From Bacteroidota bacterium (GTDB lineage Bacteria > Bacteroidota > Bacteroidia > Flavobacteriales_D > Crocinitomicaceae), in assembly GCA_006226425.1 (NCBI GenBank), contig SBGX01000010.1:62001-126000 (forward strand): DNA of 64,000 nt, given 5' to 3'. Under the pieces are notes generated by a model, which was given only the letters and a program-made list of their open reading frames with translations, searched no databases and was not told the origin of the DNA. The translations under genes were made by a program, and so were the position numbers. The number at the start of each line of letters is the position of its first letter. Within the stretch, counting starts at the first letter, position 1. This document shows, one piece after another, positions 25,816-35,583 of the stretch.

Positions 25816-26916
25816 ATGAAAAAAGTATTACTTTCCCTGCTGTTGGCATCCCCGATGTTAAATGCGCAGATCACTATCAACTCTATTGATCTGGCAAATC
25901 TGGGGGATACCGTACGCCTGAGTATTGCTCCTGCCGATCAGCTTGATTTTCTGAGTACCGGGCCGGACATGAATTGGGACTTTAGCCAATTGGGACTAGA
26001 CTCTCAGGTAGTGAATGATTACCGTCCTGTCAGTGAGACCAATGCCTTCTTCATTCAGCCCTATTTCGGTGCTTCTGCCGATGAAGCACACCAGGCTAGT
26101 TATTATCGACGCATTGAAGGACTTGGTGGTCTTGACACCGGGACTGGAATCAGTATCGATCAATTGTCTATGTTTTCAAAACTGACCAATGATGCTCAAA
26201 CCACCGTTGGTTATTCGGCTTCATTTAGCGGGATTCCAGTAGCTATTCCTTCGGATTCAATCGAAACGGTGTATGACCTTCCATTGAGTTATGAAAAATC
26301 ATGGTCCGGAAAAGGTTTCAGTCAATTGGACCTTTCTGCCTTCAACTTTGCTTTCAAGCAATTCAGAACCAGAGAATCTGTTGTTGATGGTTGGGGAAAT
26401 ATCACCACCCCTTATGGATCATTTGAAGTCTTGCGTGTCAAGCACATCATTACTGAAATTGATTCTGTATTGGTTGAATTGGACAGTATAACAGGACCAC
26501 AATGGTATGGATTTGAGACTCCTCTTACGCGCGAGTATGAGTGGATTGCCAAAACAGAAAAAGAACCCATTCTGAAAATCATTACGTCAGAGTTCGTTAT
26601 GGGGGTGGAATCCGTAAGTGCCATTTCCTATCGCGACACAGCCAGAGAAACTCCACAAGTGGGGCTAAAAGAAAATGCAATTAGTGCTAACGCCCTCATC
26701 TACCCCAATCCGAATCAAGGTAAGTTGCATATCGAATCGCCAATCAACTTTAAACAGTTTGAAGTCTACTCCCTTCAAGGGAAAAAACTGATTTCGGGTT
26801 CATTGGATGGATCCTTTCAGGAGATCATCACAGAGAAACTTTCTGAAGGAAGTTATGTACTCAAATTGATCGACAGAAATACAGTATTTCAAAAAACATT
26901 TATCAAGAAGGACTGA
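25816..26916 (+). CDS. Secreted protein with T9SS C-terminal sorting domain
   Basis: A 366-residue protein with an N-terminal signal peptide (MKKVLLSLLLASPMLNAQ). The body (20-285) is beta-rich and of a kind seen in many Flavobacteriales secreted proteins, without recognisable catalytic residues. After residue 285 the type A sorting domain begins with IYPNPNQGKLHIE and continues with FEVYSLQGKKLISGSL and SEGSYVLKLIDRNTV. It should be exported by T9SS and displayed on or released from the surface. It has its own promoter (boxes at 25783-25798). There is no sign of operon linkage with the following fbp gene, 48 nt away, although no terminator is visible. Confidence 0.85.
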   Translation: MKKVLLSLLLASPMLNAQITINSIDLANLGDTVRLSIAPADQLDFLSTGPDMNWDFSQLGLDSQVVNDYRPVSETNAFFIQPYFGASADEAHQASYYRRIEGLGGLDTGTGISIDQLSMFSKLTNDAQTTVGYSASFSGIPVAIPSDSIETVYDLPLSYEKSWSGKGFSQLDLSAFNFAFKQFRTRESVVDGWGNITTPYGSFEVLRVKHIITEIDSVLVELDSITGPQWYGFETPLTREYEWIAKTEKEPILKIITSEFVMGVESVSAISYRDTARETPQVGLKENAISANALIYPNPNQGKLHIESPINFKQFEVYSLQGKKLISGSLDGSFQEIITEKLSEGSYVLKLIDRNTVFQKTFIKKD

Positions 26917-26964
26917 TCTGAGAAGTTAACATCACTCTAAAATCATATTAAACGTCATTAGAAC

Positions 26965-27990
26965 ATGTCTAAAGTTACGACCCTCCACGAATTTATTATG
27001 AACAGACAGGCCGAGTTCCCCTTTGCAACGGGTGAACTTTCACGCCTTTTAAATGATATTTCAACGGCCTCCAAAATTGTTTCCAGAGATGTCCGAAGAG
27101 CAGGGCTTTTCGAAGATATTATCGGAGCCGAAGGAGGTGTTAATGTCCAGGGAGAAGAACAACAAAAACTGGATGTGATCGCTGATGAATTATTCATCAA
27201 AATGTTCCAATACGGAGGAGAAGTTTGTGGGATTGGTTCGGAAGAGAATGATGATTACCTTCCTTTTGATAACGAACAGTCCAAAAAAGGGAAATACGTC
27301 GTCCTGTTCGACCCCCTCGATGGTTCTTCAAACATTGACGTTAACGTTTCGATCGGGACTATTTTCTCAATCTTCCGAAGAAAATCTGATGCCGGATCAA
27401 CTGCCACTATGGAAGACATGCTTCAAAAAGGGAGTGAACAAGTAGCAGCAGGATATGTACTCTATGGTTCCTCAACGATGTTAGTATATACCACCGGGCA
27501 TGGAGTCAATGGGTTTACACTTGATCCTTCCATTGGGGAGTTCTGTTTGTCTCATCCAGACATGAAAATGCCTGAAAAAAGCAGACTATACTCCATGAAC
27601 GAGGGAAACATTGATGTCTGTCATCCGGGAATCCAGAATTATGTCAAATACTGCCAGGAAACAGATCCTTCTACCGGAAGACCATATTCGGGAAGATACA
27701 TCGGTTCCCTGGTAGCCGATTTTCACCGAAGCCTGATCAAAGGTGGTATTTATATTTACCCGGGAACCGAGCAAAATCCAAATGGAAAGTTGCGCCTGAT
27801 GTATGAATGTAATCCACTTGCTTTCATCGCCGAACAGTCAGGAGGAATTGCCACGAATGGGAAGGAGCGAATCATGGACATTTCACCAAGTTCACTTCAC
27901 CAGCGGGTTCCGTACATCGTTGGCTCGAAAGAACAGGTTGAACAATTAATGAACTGCATTCAGGAAGCTGACGCACAGCACGTAGGTTAA
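26965..27990 (+). CDS. fbp: Fructose-1,6-bisphosphatase class 1
   Basis: A 341-residue class 1 fructose-bisphosphatase. It shows the metal-site motif [18 protein letters not shown] upstream of it, [13 protein letters not shown], and the C-terminal [20 protein letters not shown] with the catalytic lysine/arginine region. It hydrolyses fructose-1,6-bisphosphate to fructose-6-phosphate, the committed step of gluconeogenesis, in the cytoplasm. pckA lies 11 kb away in the same window, which fits growth on peptides or organic acids. mfd begins 2 nt after the stop, so the two are probably transcribed together, with no functional link implied. The length is typical for the family. Confidence 0.96.
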   Translation: MSKVTTLHEFIMNRQAEFPFATGELSRLLNDISTASKIVSRDVRRAGLFEDIIGAEGGVNVQGEEQQKLDVIADELFIKMFQYGGEVCGIGSEENDDYLPFDNEQSKKGKYVVLFDPLDGSSNIDVNVSIGTIFSIFRRKSDAGSTATMEDMLQKGSEQVAAGYVLYGSSTMLVYTTGHGVNGFTLDPSIGEFCLSHPDMKMPEKSRLYSMNEGNIDVCHPGIQNYVKYCQETDPSTGRPYSGRYIGSLVADFHRSLIKGGIYIYPGTEQNPNGKLRLMYECNPLAFIAEQSGGIATNGKERIMDISPSSLHQRVPYIVGSKEQVEQLMNCIQEADAQHVG

Positions 27991-27992
27991 AC

Positions 27993-30900
27993 ATGGAGCT
28001 AAAAGCTTTCAGGTCTCTATTCGGCGAACTGGAACTGGTTGAACAAAGTGCCCAACACCTGGCTCAGGAGGGGACACGGATCAATTGGAAAAAAATACAC
28101 CATTCGGTCAAAAGTATCTGTGCTGCAGAAACAGCATGCCAGGTTCCGGGACATCACCTTTTTGTTCTGGAAGACAAAGAAGAAGCTGCCTATTTTCTGA
28201 ATGACCTACAGTCACTTTATCCGGATGAAAAAAGAATCTTCTTTTACCCGGAGTCCTATCGATCTCCCTATCAATTCGAAGAGACAGACAATGCAAACGT
28301 TGTTTCCAGGGCCGAAGTGCTTGAAAAAGTAAGTTCCGGAAGCAATGCCTGGATTGTTAGTTATCCGAAAGCGCTCTTCGAGAAGGTTCCTGGGAAAAAA
28401 GTCCTGAAGAAGAACACCCTCAAAATCAAAAAAGGGGAAAGTTATTCCCTCGATTTTATCAATGAATTGCTTTTTGAGTACGGTTTTGAACGCGTTGATT
28501 TTGTTTACGAACCGGGACAATTTGCCATCCGTGGCGGTTTGGTTGACGTCTTTTCTTATTCCAACGACCTCCCTTACCGGATGGAGTTTTTTGGAGACGA
28601 AGTAGATTCGATCCGTTCCTTTGACCCCAGCGATCAGCTCTCTGAACAAAAGCATCAGTTTTTTACCATTGTTCCTAATGTTCAGGGAGTACATCTACGA
28701 GAAGACATGGTCAGTTTGCCCGAATGCCTGGGAAGCAAAAGTTGTATTTGGCTTTCTTCTCATCAAATGGTCAAGGCAGTCCTAAGCAGTGATTATGAAA
28801 AAGCTGTCCGCATTTACAGCGAATCGAACAGCGAACTTTCATTGAGTGAACCGGAAAAACTATATATGAGTTCGGAAGAATGGGAAAAAGTCATCCAGGG
28901 ACGAAAACTGGTTCAATGGGGGCCCGACTTTTCCCTGGAAGCCAGCCTGGAATATGAACTCAAATTACTTCCTCAACCCAGTTTCAACAAAAATTTCGAG
29001 TTGTTTCGCGATCAATTGATTGAGAATAAGGAAAAAGGAATCCAAAGTCTCTTCTTTTCAGCACAACCCAAGCAAATTGAACGACTCTACCGCATCCTGG
29101 AGGATATCGGGGCCGAAGCACAATTTATTTCCATGCCTTTCGCTTTGCACGAAGGTTTTCTTTTCCCGGATCTGAAATTGGCCTGCTACACAGATCACCA
29201 ACTGTTCGAACGCTACCATCGTTTCCGTCTCAAAGAGGGTTTTCGACAAGCCAAACAAGCCTTAACGCTCAAGGAAATTTACAACCTACAAAAAGGAGAT
29301 TATGTTACCCACATTGATCACGGTGTCGGACAGTTCTCCGGCTTACAGACCATCGATGTCAACGGTAAGCCGCAGGAAGCCATCCGACTGATCTACAAAG
29401 ATGGTGATGTGCTGTATGTCAGCATCCACTCCCTACATCGAATTTCGAAATTTACCGGTAAGGATGGAGCGGTTCCCAAGATGAATAAGTTGGGGACTCA
29501 GGCCTGGAGCAATCTGAAGAAAAAAACCAAAAAGAAGATCAAGGAACTTGCCTTTGATCTGATTCAGGTATACGCCAAACGGAAAAGTCAACCTGGTTAC
29601 GCCTTTTCGCCAGACAACTTTCTACAAACGGAACTGGAAGCTTCGTTTATCTACGAGGACACGCCGGATCAATTAAAAACGACCCAGGCAATTAAAGAAG
29701 ATATGGAGTCCCCCACCCCGATGGATCGATTGATCTGTGGAGATGTTGGATTTGGAAAAACAGAATTGGCTATTCGAGCTGCCTTTAAAGCCGTTTGCGA
29801 CAGCAAGCAAGTGGCCGTCCTGGTACCAACCACAATTTTATGTCACCAGCACTTCCGAAGTTTTAGCGAACGCCTGAAAGATTTTCCGGCCAAAGTTGAT
29901 TACATCAATCGCTTTAAATCGGCCAAGCAGATTACGGAAACACTCAAAAAAGTAAAATCCGGAGAAATAGACATTCTGATCGGAACGCACAAAATTGTGG
30001 GAGACCGGGTCAAATTCAAGGATCTTGGACTCATGATTATCGACGAGGAACAAAAGTTTGGGGTCGCCGTTAAAGACAAACTGAAAACCCTGAAAGTATC
30101 CATCGATACGCTCACGCTCACTGCCACTCCAATTCCAAGAACGCTACAATTTTCCCTGATGGGTGCCCGTGATCTCAGTATCATCAATACCCCGCCGGCA
30201 AACAGACAACCAGTTTTGACCGAAATCATACGCTTGCAGGAAGAACAAATTCGAGATGCCATTGCTTACGAAGTTAGTAGGGGCGGACAGGTCTATTTCG
30301 TGCACAATCGACTTCAGAACATCAAAGAAGTAGCAGGAATGATCCAACGTCTTTGTCCCGGCGTGCGCATCGCTATCGGACACGGGCAAATGGAAGGAAG
30401 CAAGCTCGAAAAAATCATGATGGACTTCATCCAGGGAGAATACGATGTCTTGCTTGCCACAACCATCATCGAATCCGGGATAGATATTCCCAATGCCAAT
30501 ACGATCATCATTAACCACGCCAATAACTTTGGACTTAGCGATCTGCACCAGTTAAGAGGGCGTGTCGGAAGATCCAACAAGAAGGCCTTTTGTTACCTCA
30601 TTGCCCCGCAAACACATGAGCTCACCAGCGATGCCCGCAAAAGACTCGAAGCACTGGTTCAGTTCTCCGATTTAGGTTCCGGCTTCAACATTGCCATGAA
30701 GGACTTGGACATCCGGGGAGCAGGGAACTTACTTGGAGGAGAACAGAGCGGATTCATCAACGATATTGGTTTCGAGATGTATCAGAAGATCCTACAGGAA
30801 GCAATGGAGGAACTGAAGGAAAACGAATTTAAAGAACTTTACGCTGAACGAAATACCGATCAACCCGGAAATTACGTCAGAGACTGTGTCATTGAAACCG

Positions 30901-31337
30901 ACCTCGAATTGCGCATTCCCGAAGACTACGTGAATAACGTGGCAGAACGTCTGAATCTATACCAGGAACTGGATCACTTGAAAGATGAGCAGGACCTCGA
31001 GCGTTTTGCCGCCGAATTAACAGATCGCTTCGGACCTATCCCGGAAACTGTGTATGCACTTTTTCAATCTTTTGAGCTTCGCTGGAAGGCACAAGCCATT
31101 GGAATCGAAAAACTCGTCATTAAAAATGAGAAAATGGTTTGCTATTTCCTTAGCAATCCGCAATCCGCTTATTACGAATCGCAGCAATTCCAGAACCTGC
31201 TGAATTACATACAAAGTCAGCCAACCAACTGCCGTTTGAGTGAGAAAAATGACAAGTTGAGATTGATCTATCAGCAAGTGGTCAGCATCCAACACGCCTT
31301 GAAAAGGCTTTCAGAAATCCAAATTTCAGAAATTTAA
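27993..31337 (+). CDS. mfd: Transcription-repair coupling factor Mfd
   Basis: A 1114-residue protein with the full Mfd domain order: a UvrB-like N-terminal region (about 1-330), the RNA-polymerase-interacting domain beginning GDYVTHIDHGVGQF (about 430), and RecG-like helicase motifs. Walker A is in CGDVGFGKTELAIRAA, the DEEQ box in MIIDEEQKFG, then LTATPIPRTL, and GRVGRSN for motif VI. The C-terminal TRCF domain follows. It pushes stalled RNA polymerase off damaged DNA and recruits UvrA. It is slightly shorter than the 1148 residues of E. coli Mfd, which is usual for Bacteroidota. It follows fbp after 2 nt. Confidence 0.97.
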   Translation: MELKAFRSLFGELELVEQSAQHLAQEGTRINWKKIHHSVKSICAAETACQVPGHHLFVLEDKEEAAYFLNDLQSLYPDEKRIFFYPESYRSPYQFEETDNANVVSRAEVLEKVSSGSNAWIVSYPKALFEKVPGKKVLKKNTLKIKKGESYSLDFINELLFEYGFERVDFVYEPGQFAIRGGLVDVFSYSNDLPYRMEFFGDEVDSIRSFDPSDQLSEQKHQFFTIVPNVQGVHLREDMVSLPECLGSKSCIWLSSHQMVKAVLSSDYEKAVRIYSESNSELSLSEPEKLYMSSEEWEKVIQGRKLVQWGPDFSLEASLEYELKLLPQPSFNKNFELFRDQLIENKEKGIQSLFFSAQPKQIERLYRILEDIGAEAQFISMPFALHEGFLFPDLKLACYTDHQLFERYHRFRLKEGFRQAKQALTLKEIYNLQKGDYVTHIDHGVGQFSGLQTIDVNGKPQEAIRLIYKDGDVLYVSIHSLHRISKFTGKDGAVPKMNKLGTQAWSNLKKKTKKKIKELAFDLIQVYAKRKSQPGYAFSPDNFLQTELEASFIYEDTPDQLKTTQAIKEDMESPTPMDRLICGDVGFGKTELAIRAAFKAVCDSKQVAVLVPTTILCHQHFRSFSERLKDFPAKVDYINRFKSAKQITETLKKVKSGEIDILIGTHKIVGDRVKFKDLGLMIIDEEQKFGVAVKDKLKTLKVSIDTLTLTATPIPRTLQFSLMGARDLSIINTPPANRQPVLTEIIRLQEEQIRDAIAYEVSRGGQVYFVHNRLQNIKEVAGMIQRLCPGVRIAIGHGQMEGSKLEKIMMDFIQGEYDVLLATTIIESGIDIPNANTIIINHANNFGLSDLHQLRGRVGRSNKKAFCYLIAPQTHELTSDARKRLEALVQFSDLGSGFNIAMKDLDIRGAGNLLGGEQSGFINDIGFEMYQKILQEAMEELKENEFKELYAERNTDQPGNYVRDCVIETDLELRIPEDYVNNVAERLNLYQELDHLKDEQDLERFAAELTDRFGPIPETVYALFQSFELRWKAQAIGIEKLVIKNEKMVCYFLSNPQSAYYESQQFQNLLNYIQSQPTNCRLSEKNDKLRLIYQQVVSIQHALKRLSEIQISEI

Positions 31338-31392
31338 GTGCTTGTGTAACCAAATGGCGGAAGACTGTTTATACTTCCAAAAAACACCACGC

Positions 31393-32541
31393 ATGAAAAC
31401 TTATTTTCTCCCTTTGTTACTTAGTATCTTTGTTTCCCTTTCAATGTCGGCTCAAACGAATAACACCCTTGTGTACGACGAATTTTCGAACACCTATCAT
31501 CACTATTTTTCGCCGGCTGGTTACATTGATTATATCAAAGACAATCAGTACCAGAAGTACCTACGCAAAAACAAGATTCAATCTATTCAGGAAGAGTCCA
31601 GTTACTACAACAAACGAGGAAAAAAGGATTCGTTTCAAAAAACAAGCACCTTTAACCGACTTGGAAAGACCTTGCAAATCAAGCGAGAGAAATCCCTGTT
31701 GGAATATCAATATGAAAACGATAGTCTGCCCATCTACATCTGCAATCAATGGAAAAAACGCAAAATTGAGACCAAAATCACCTACAATCGAAACCATCCG
31801 GTCCTGATCGAGAAATACGCCAAGGGAAAGTTAAGCAGTTCTATTCTACGCTCTTTTAACGAACACGGAAAATTACTTTACAGCATTTGGATCGATGGAC
31901 GCATGACCCGAGAAGTTCGTTACACCTATGACGAAAGCGGTCGTAAGACGAGAACTCTGCAATTCCGTAATGGGAAACTCAAGAAAAGCTGGATTCATGA
32001 ATGTAAGGAAGAAGGAGAACTGGCCAGCAACAAAAAGGAACTTTTGTCCAGTGTTTGTGAGTACCGGGAAGAAAGTGCCGATGGTTCCTTCACCATTTTC
32101 CAACGAAGCATCCGAAACGGAAAATCCTTTTTATTGAAACAACATTTCAATCGCGACACGGTTAAGCTGTCTTCCGAATATTTCGTGCACGATACCGTAC
32201 TGATCTCTTCGAACCACTACAACATCGAAACGAGAACCTGGACAAACCAAAATTTCAAAAAAGGGAAACTAACCCAAAAGGGAATTGTGGTCCGGGATGA
32301 AAAGAATCGTATCATCAAGAGCGAATGGTACAACGGGAAAAATGAACTATTTCGACGTGAAAGCAATGAATGGAGTGAAGACAACCGCATTGGAATTCGC
32401 ATCGTAGAATCTGGAAAAAAACTCAAGCACAAAAAACGCACGGAGAACAAATTCAACGAACAGGGAATCATCGTTCAGTCCAGTACTTTCCAAAACGATC
32501 GCTTGACAAGGGAACACAAGTACAATTACAGTTTCTTCTGA
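31393..32541 (+). CDS. Secreted protein with YD/MORN-like imperfect repeats, unknown function
   Basis: The ATG at 31393 gives 382 residues that begin with a signal peptide (MKTYFLPLLLSIFVSLSMSAQ). The start at 31342 would put 17 extra residues before the signal and is rejected. The body is lysine-rich and made of short repeats of the kind YDESGRKTRTLQFRNGKLKKSW and FNEHGKLLYSIWIDGR, similar to YD/RHS or YwqK-type beta-hairpin repeats. No T9SS sorting domain and no lipobox are present, so it is probably periplasmic. It stands between mfd and the PTPS/folE genes. I do not recognise a characterised family. Confidence 0.7.
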   Translation: MKTYFLPLLLSIFVSLSMSAQTNNTLVYDEFSNTYHHYFSPAGYIDYIKDNQYQKYLRKNKIQSIQEESSYYNKRGKKDSFQKTSTFNRLGKTLQIKREKSLLEYQYENDSLPIYICNQWKKRKIETKITYNRNHPVLIEKYAKGKLSSSILRSFNEHGKLLYSIWIDGRMTREVRYTYDESGRKTRTLQFRNGKLKKSWIHECKEEGELASNKKELLSSVCEYREESADGSFTIFQRSIRNGKSFLLKQHFNRDTVKLSSEYFVHDTVLISSNHYNIETRTWTNQNFKKGKLTQKGIVVRDEKNRIIKSEWYNGKNELFRRESNEWSEDNRIGIRIVESGKKLKHKKRTENKFNEQGIIVQSSTFQNDRLTREHKYNYSFF

Positions 32542-32578
32542 TTCCTTTCGATCCGCCCGCGGACCATCGTACTTATGC

Positions 32579-32608
32579 TTGTCAACTGGTATAAAATAGC
32601 TAATTTTG
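32579..32608 (+). promoter_or_regulatory. Promoter of the PTPS/folE genes
   Basis: TTG at 32579-32581, a 19-nt spacer and TAATTTTG at 32601-32608 form a nearly ideal Bacteroidota promoter. It gives a short leader before the ATG at 32630. Confidence 0.7.
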
Positions 32609-32629
32609 TCCCAGGTTATTGGAAGAACA

Positions 32630-33061
32630 ATGGACAACATTTATATTACCAGGAGAGAACATTTTAACGCTGCGCATAAATTGTGGCAGGACAAATGGTC
32701 TGATGAGAAAAATGAGGCTGTCTTCGGAAGGTGTAGCAACAAAAACTGGCACGGCCATAATTACGATCTTTTTGTCACAGTCAAAGGAATTCCTCAAGAG
32801 GAGACTGGCTTTGTCATTGATTTGAAATTGTTGAGCCAGATCATCAAAGAAAAAGTCATTGATCACCTTGACCATCGAAATCTGAACCTGGATGTGCCAT
32901 TCATGAAAGACATCATGGCATCGACTGAAAATGTCGCTATCAAAATCTGGCAACAGATTGATGGACCGATCCGCGAAGCCGGTGGCGAACTGGTAAAAAT
33001 CAAGTTGCAGGAAACCGAAAATAATTACGTCGAATATTTTGGGGGTCGTGAACCTTTTTAG
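32630..33061 (+). CDS. 6-pyruvoyl-tetrahydropterin synthase / QueD family enzyme
   Basis: A 143-residue member of the PTPS/QueD superfamily. Zinc ligands are H16 in NAAH and H41, H43 in HGHN, and the catalytic cysteine is C35 in GRCSNKNWHGHN. The six-residue step from cysteine to HGH matches animal-type PTPS (CNNPNGHGHNY) more than E. coli QueD (CGRLHGH). The substrate is 7,8-dihydroneopterin triphosphate, and products range from 6-pyruvoyl-tetrahydropterin to carboxy-tetrahydropterin (queuosine precursor). The GTP cyclohydrolase gene folE follows 36 nt later and supplies the substrate; queE lies 12.5 kb away. Either queuosine or pterin synthesis is possible, so I give no symbol. A TTG start at 32606 is rejected because it falls within the promoter box. 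Confidence 0.85.
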   Translation: MDNIYITRREHFNAAHKLWQDKWSDEKNEAVFGRCSNKNWHGHNYDLFVTVKGIPQEETGFVIDLKLLSQIIKEKVIDHLDHRNLNLDVPFMKDIMASTENVAIKIWQQIDGPIREAGGELVKIKLQETENNYVEYFGGREPF

Positions 33062-33097
33062 AATTGGCACGTTATTGCTACCATAGAAAGTGATTGC

Positions 33098-33688
33098 ATG
33101 AAAAAATTTGAATACGACGAACAGAAAACCAATACGATTGCTGATGCCTACAAAGGGATCATTGATCAATTGGGAGAAGACACTGCCCGGGAAGGATTGC
33201 AAAAAACACCAGAACGGGTTGCCAAGTCCCTGCAATTCCTCACGAAGGGATATGATCAGGATCCAAAAAAAATCCTGGAAAGCGCTCTTTTTCACGAAGA
33301 GTATTCAGAGATGGTTCTGGTCAAGGATATTGAAGTCTATTCACTTTGCGAACATCACATGCTTCCTTTCTTCGGTAAGGCACACATCGCCTACATTCCT
33401 GGAGGAACCATTGTCGGTCTGAGTAAAATTCCCCGGGTGGTTGATGCCTTTGCCCGTCGATTGCAAGTTCAGGAACGCCTGACCATTGAAATCAGAGATT
33501 GTATCCAGGAGACCTTAAAACCAAAAGGAGTGGCCGTCGTGATCGAGTGCGCGCACATGTGTATGCAAATGAGGGGAGTTCAGAAACAAAATTCTGTGAC
33601 GACTTCCAGTGCTTTCACAGGAGCCTTTTTGAACAATGATTCCACAAGAAAAGAATTCATTAATTTAGTACAAGCAAAACTTCACTAA
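33098..33688 (+). CDS. folE: GTP cyclohydrolase I
   Basis: A 196-residue type I GTP cyclohydrolase. Zinc-binding cysteine/histidine motif [20 protein letters not shown] is followed by [24 protein letters not shown] and by [11 protein letters not shown] with the second zinc cysteine. It converts GTP to 7,8-dihydroneopterin triphosphate, the first step of tetrahydrofolate, pterin and queuosine synthesis. It follows the PTPS/QueD-like gene by 36 nt and starts an arrangement in which the Bax-inhibitor gene begins 1 nt after its stop. The length is normal. Confidence 0.97.
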   Translation: MKKFEYDEQKTNTIADAYKGIIDQLGEDTAREGLQKTPERVAKSLQFLTKGYDQDPKKILESALFHEEYSEMVLVKDIEVYSLCEHHMLPFFGKAHIAYIPGGTIVGLSKIPRVVDAFARRLQVQERLTIEIRDCIQETLKPKGVAVVIECAHMCMQMRGVQKQNSVTTSSAFTGAFLNNDSTRKEFINLVQAKLH

Positions 33689-33689
33689 T

Positions 33690-34418
33690 ATGTTAGATAA
33701 CATTTTCAATCAAAAACAATACGGACCGGAGGCCAAAGCTATGAGCAGTGAGTTCTTCGTTAGCGTGTATACTTATATGTTCCTGGCACTAGGAATTTCA
33801 GGAACCATTGCCTACTGGTTTGGGACCGAAGGTTACGTTTTTGAATACATGATCCGCATTGAATACGGTGCTGTATCTCCAACTCCATTATTTTATATTG
33901 TAGCCTTTGCGCCGGTCTTACTCGGCTTGGGAATTCAGTTCCTGTACAATCGGCTTTCCATGCCACTACTCTTGCTTTTGTTTGGACTGTACTCGGTACT
34001 CATGGGCTTGAGCTTAAGCACCATTTTCATTGCTTACGATCTCGGATCAATCATGACGACCTTCTTTGTTACAGCCGGAGGTTTTGGTGCAATGGCTTTC
34101 CTGGGATATATTACCAAAACAGACTTAACCAAGATGGGGAGCCTGCTTTACATGCTTTTCATCGGGATTTTCATTGCTGCGATCGTTAACTTTTTCTTTC
34201 ATAGTGAAATGATTTCCTACCTTATTTCGATCCTTGGAGTGGTGGTATTCACAGGTTTAACAGCCTATCAGATGCAACAGCTCAAGTACATCGGAGAAGA
34301 CCCCAATCTGGGAAATTTGGAACGCAAAAAGCTTTCCTTAATCGGAGGGTTGATGCTTTACATCCTCTTCATTAATCTTTTCCTTTCATTGCTCAGACTG
34401 TTGGGGAACCGCGAATAA
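33690..34418 (+). CDS. Bax inhibitor-1/YccA family membrane protein
   Basis: A 242-residue protein with seven transmembrane helices, the pattern of the Bax inhibitor-1 (TMBIM/YetJ) family: MSSEFFVSVYTYMFLALGISG at the start, FVTAGGFGAMAFLGYITKTDLTKMG in the middle, and YQMQQLKY near the end with acidic residues for the pH-sensitive calcium path. Family members act as calcium leak channels or quality-control partners in the inner membrane. It starts 1 nt after folE and is followed 10 nt later by a TerB-like gene; the order is probably one operon without a clear shared function. Confidence 0.9.
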   Translation: MLDNIFNQKQYGPEAKAMSSEFFVSVYTYMFLALGISGTIAYWFGTEGYVFEYMIRIEYGAVSPTPLFYIVAFAPVLLGLGIQFLYNRLSMPLLLLLFGLYSVLMGLSLSTIFIAYDLGSIMTTFFVTAGGFGAMAFLGYITKTDLTKMGSLLYMLFIGIFIAAIVNFFFHSEMISYLISILGVVVFTGLTAYQMQQLKYIGEDPNLGNLERKKLSLIGGLMLYILFINLFLSLLRLLGNRE

Positions 34419-34428
34419 TTTGTTTTGA

Positions 34429-34833
34429 ATGGACGAGAAAAAAAAGGAAACCCTTAGCCTGCTGACCGAACTGATCAAGTTTGCCAAGGCAGATCAGGAA
34501 TACCGGGATAGTGAACATCGATTTTTACTGGCCATTGCCCACCAATTGGGTGTGAGCGATCAGGAATTTGAGCAATTGTTCAAAGAATACATTGAATTTA
34601 CACCTCCCAAAATTGAGATCGAACGCATTGTTCAGTTCCAACGGATCATCCTGCTCATGAATATTGATCAAGATGTGGACACTCAAGAATTGAATCAGGC
34701 AAGAGATTTAGGTGTGCGGATGGGGCTTAGACCACAGGCCATTGAACAGGTCCTGTTAGAAATGAAAAAACACGAAAATTCATTGATCCCACCGGAGATC
34801 CTAATCAACATTTTCAAAGTGCATCACAACTAA
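34429..34833 (+). CDS. TerB-like helical protein
   Basis: A 134-residue all-helical soluble protein. The N-terminal half has LLTELIKFAKADQEYRDSEHRFLLAIAHQLGVSDQEF, which resembles the TerB/DjlA-type helical domain with its acidic turn, followed by a second similar half (LLMNIDQDVDTQELNQARDLGVRMGL). Such domains often bind metal through the acidic loops, and are linked to membrane or stress complexes. The function here is unknown. It lies 10 nt after the Bax-inhibitor gene and 10 nt from the convergent lipoprotein gene. Confidence 0.65.
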   Translation: MDEKKKETLSLLTELIKFAKADQEYRDSEHRFLLAIAHQLGVSDQEFEQLFKEYIEFTPPKIEIERIVQFQRIILLMNIDQDVDTQELNQARDLGVRMGLRPQAIEQVLLEMKKHENSLIPPEILINIFKVHHN

Positions 34834-34843
34834 ACTCCGGCCA

Positions 34844-35428
34844 TTAATCGCGGAAAATCACAAACCACTTCCAGTCCGTTTTTGGAACGGGATCGCCATT
34901 CGGACGGAACAGGAACAAACCGATCTTGGAATCTGGTCTTTTTTGCCGGTATTGCTCTACGATCTGCAATCGGGCAATGTTCTTCCAAATGGAATCATAA
35001 GGAATACTCTCCGGTTCATAGTCATTGAAGACTAACTGAAAATTGGATGAATCGGGACGATCCAGCCCTTTTTCATTGTAATAATAGAAAATGTGATTAT
35101 CCATGTAGGCCGGATAAATCCGTTTCCCTCCTCCCTGGTCAATTTGGGTTCCGTCAAAAATGGTATCCTTGGCATCCCCATATAACATGGTGATCCGTTT
35201 TGATGAGATTGAAGTCTGAATGATCGTATCCACTGGCAATTCCGTACCGGAAGACTGATCTATGAAATAGGAAAATTCCTTCCCACTATTGAACTTATAG
35301 TCATGATAATCTACTTGTAACAAAACAACTTTCTTCTTTTGCTCCGGATCCAGATTCTGTTTCTCCTTTTCTTCACAGGAAAGAATCCCCAGGCAAAACA
35401 CACACAATACTCCCCAATAAAACTTCAT
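34844..35428 (-). CDS. Lipoprotein, unknown function
   Basis: From the ATG at 35428 the protein has 194 residues with a clear lipoprotein signal: MKFYWGVLCVFCLGILSC, lipobox cysteine at about residue 18. An ATG two codons upstream (35434) is also possible. The mature part is beta-rich with paired hydrophobic strands (VVLLQVDYHDYKFNSGKEF, ITMLYGDAKDTIFDG) and an aspartate-rich middle. I recognise no family motif. It is a single-gene unit, convergent with the TerB-like gene. Confidence 0.7.
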   Translation of the reverse strand: MKFYWGVLCVFCLGILSCEEKEKQNLDPEQKKKVVLLQVDYHDYKFNSGKEFSYFIDQSSGTELPVDTIIQTSISSKRITMLYGDAKDTIFDGTQIDQGGGKRIYPAYMDNHIFYYYNEKGLDRPDSSNFQLVFNDYEPESIPYDSIWKNIARLQIVEQYRQKRPDSKIGLFLFRPNGDPVPKTDWKWFVIFRD

Positions 35429-35583
35429 ACTCATGGCCTAATCATACGAAGATAAGATATTCCACTGAAAAAAAGAAAAATTTAACGTTCCGGATATTAC
35501 AGTATATTGGAGGGCTGATCCCTTTCATTCAGTGCCTATATTTACTACTTTTAAACTCTTTAAACCGCACAAAATCGAAACTT

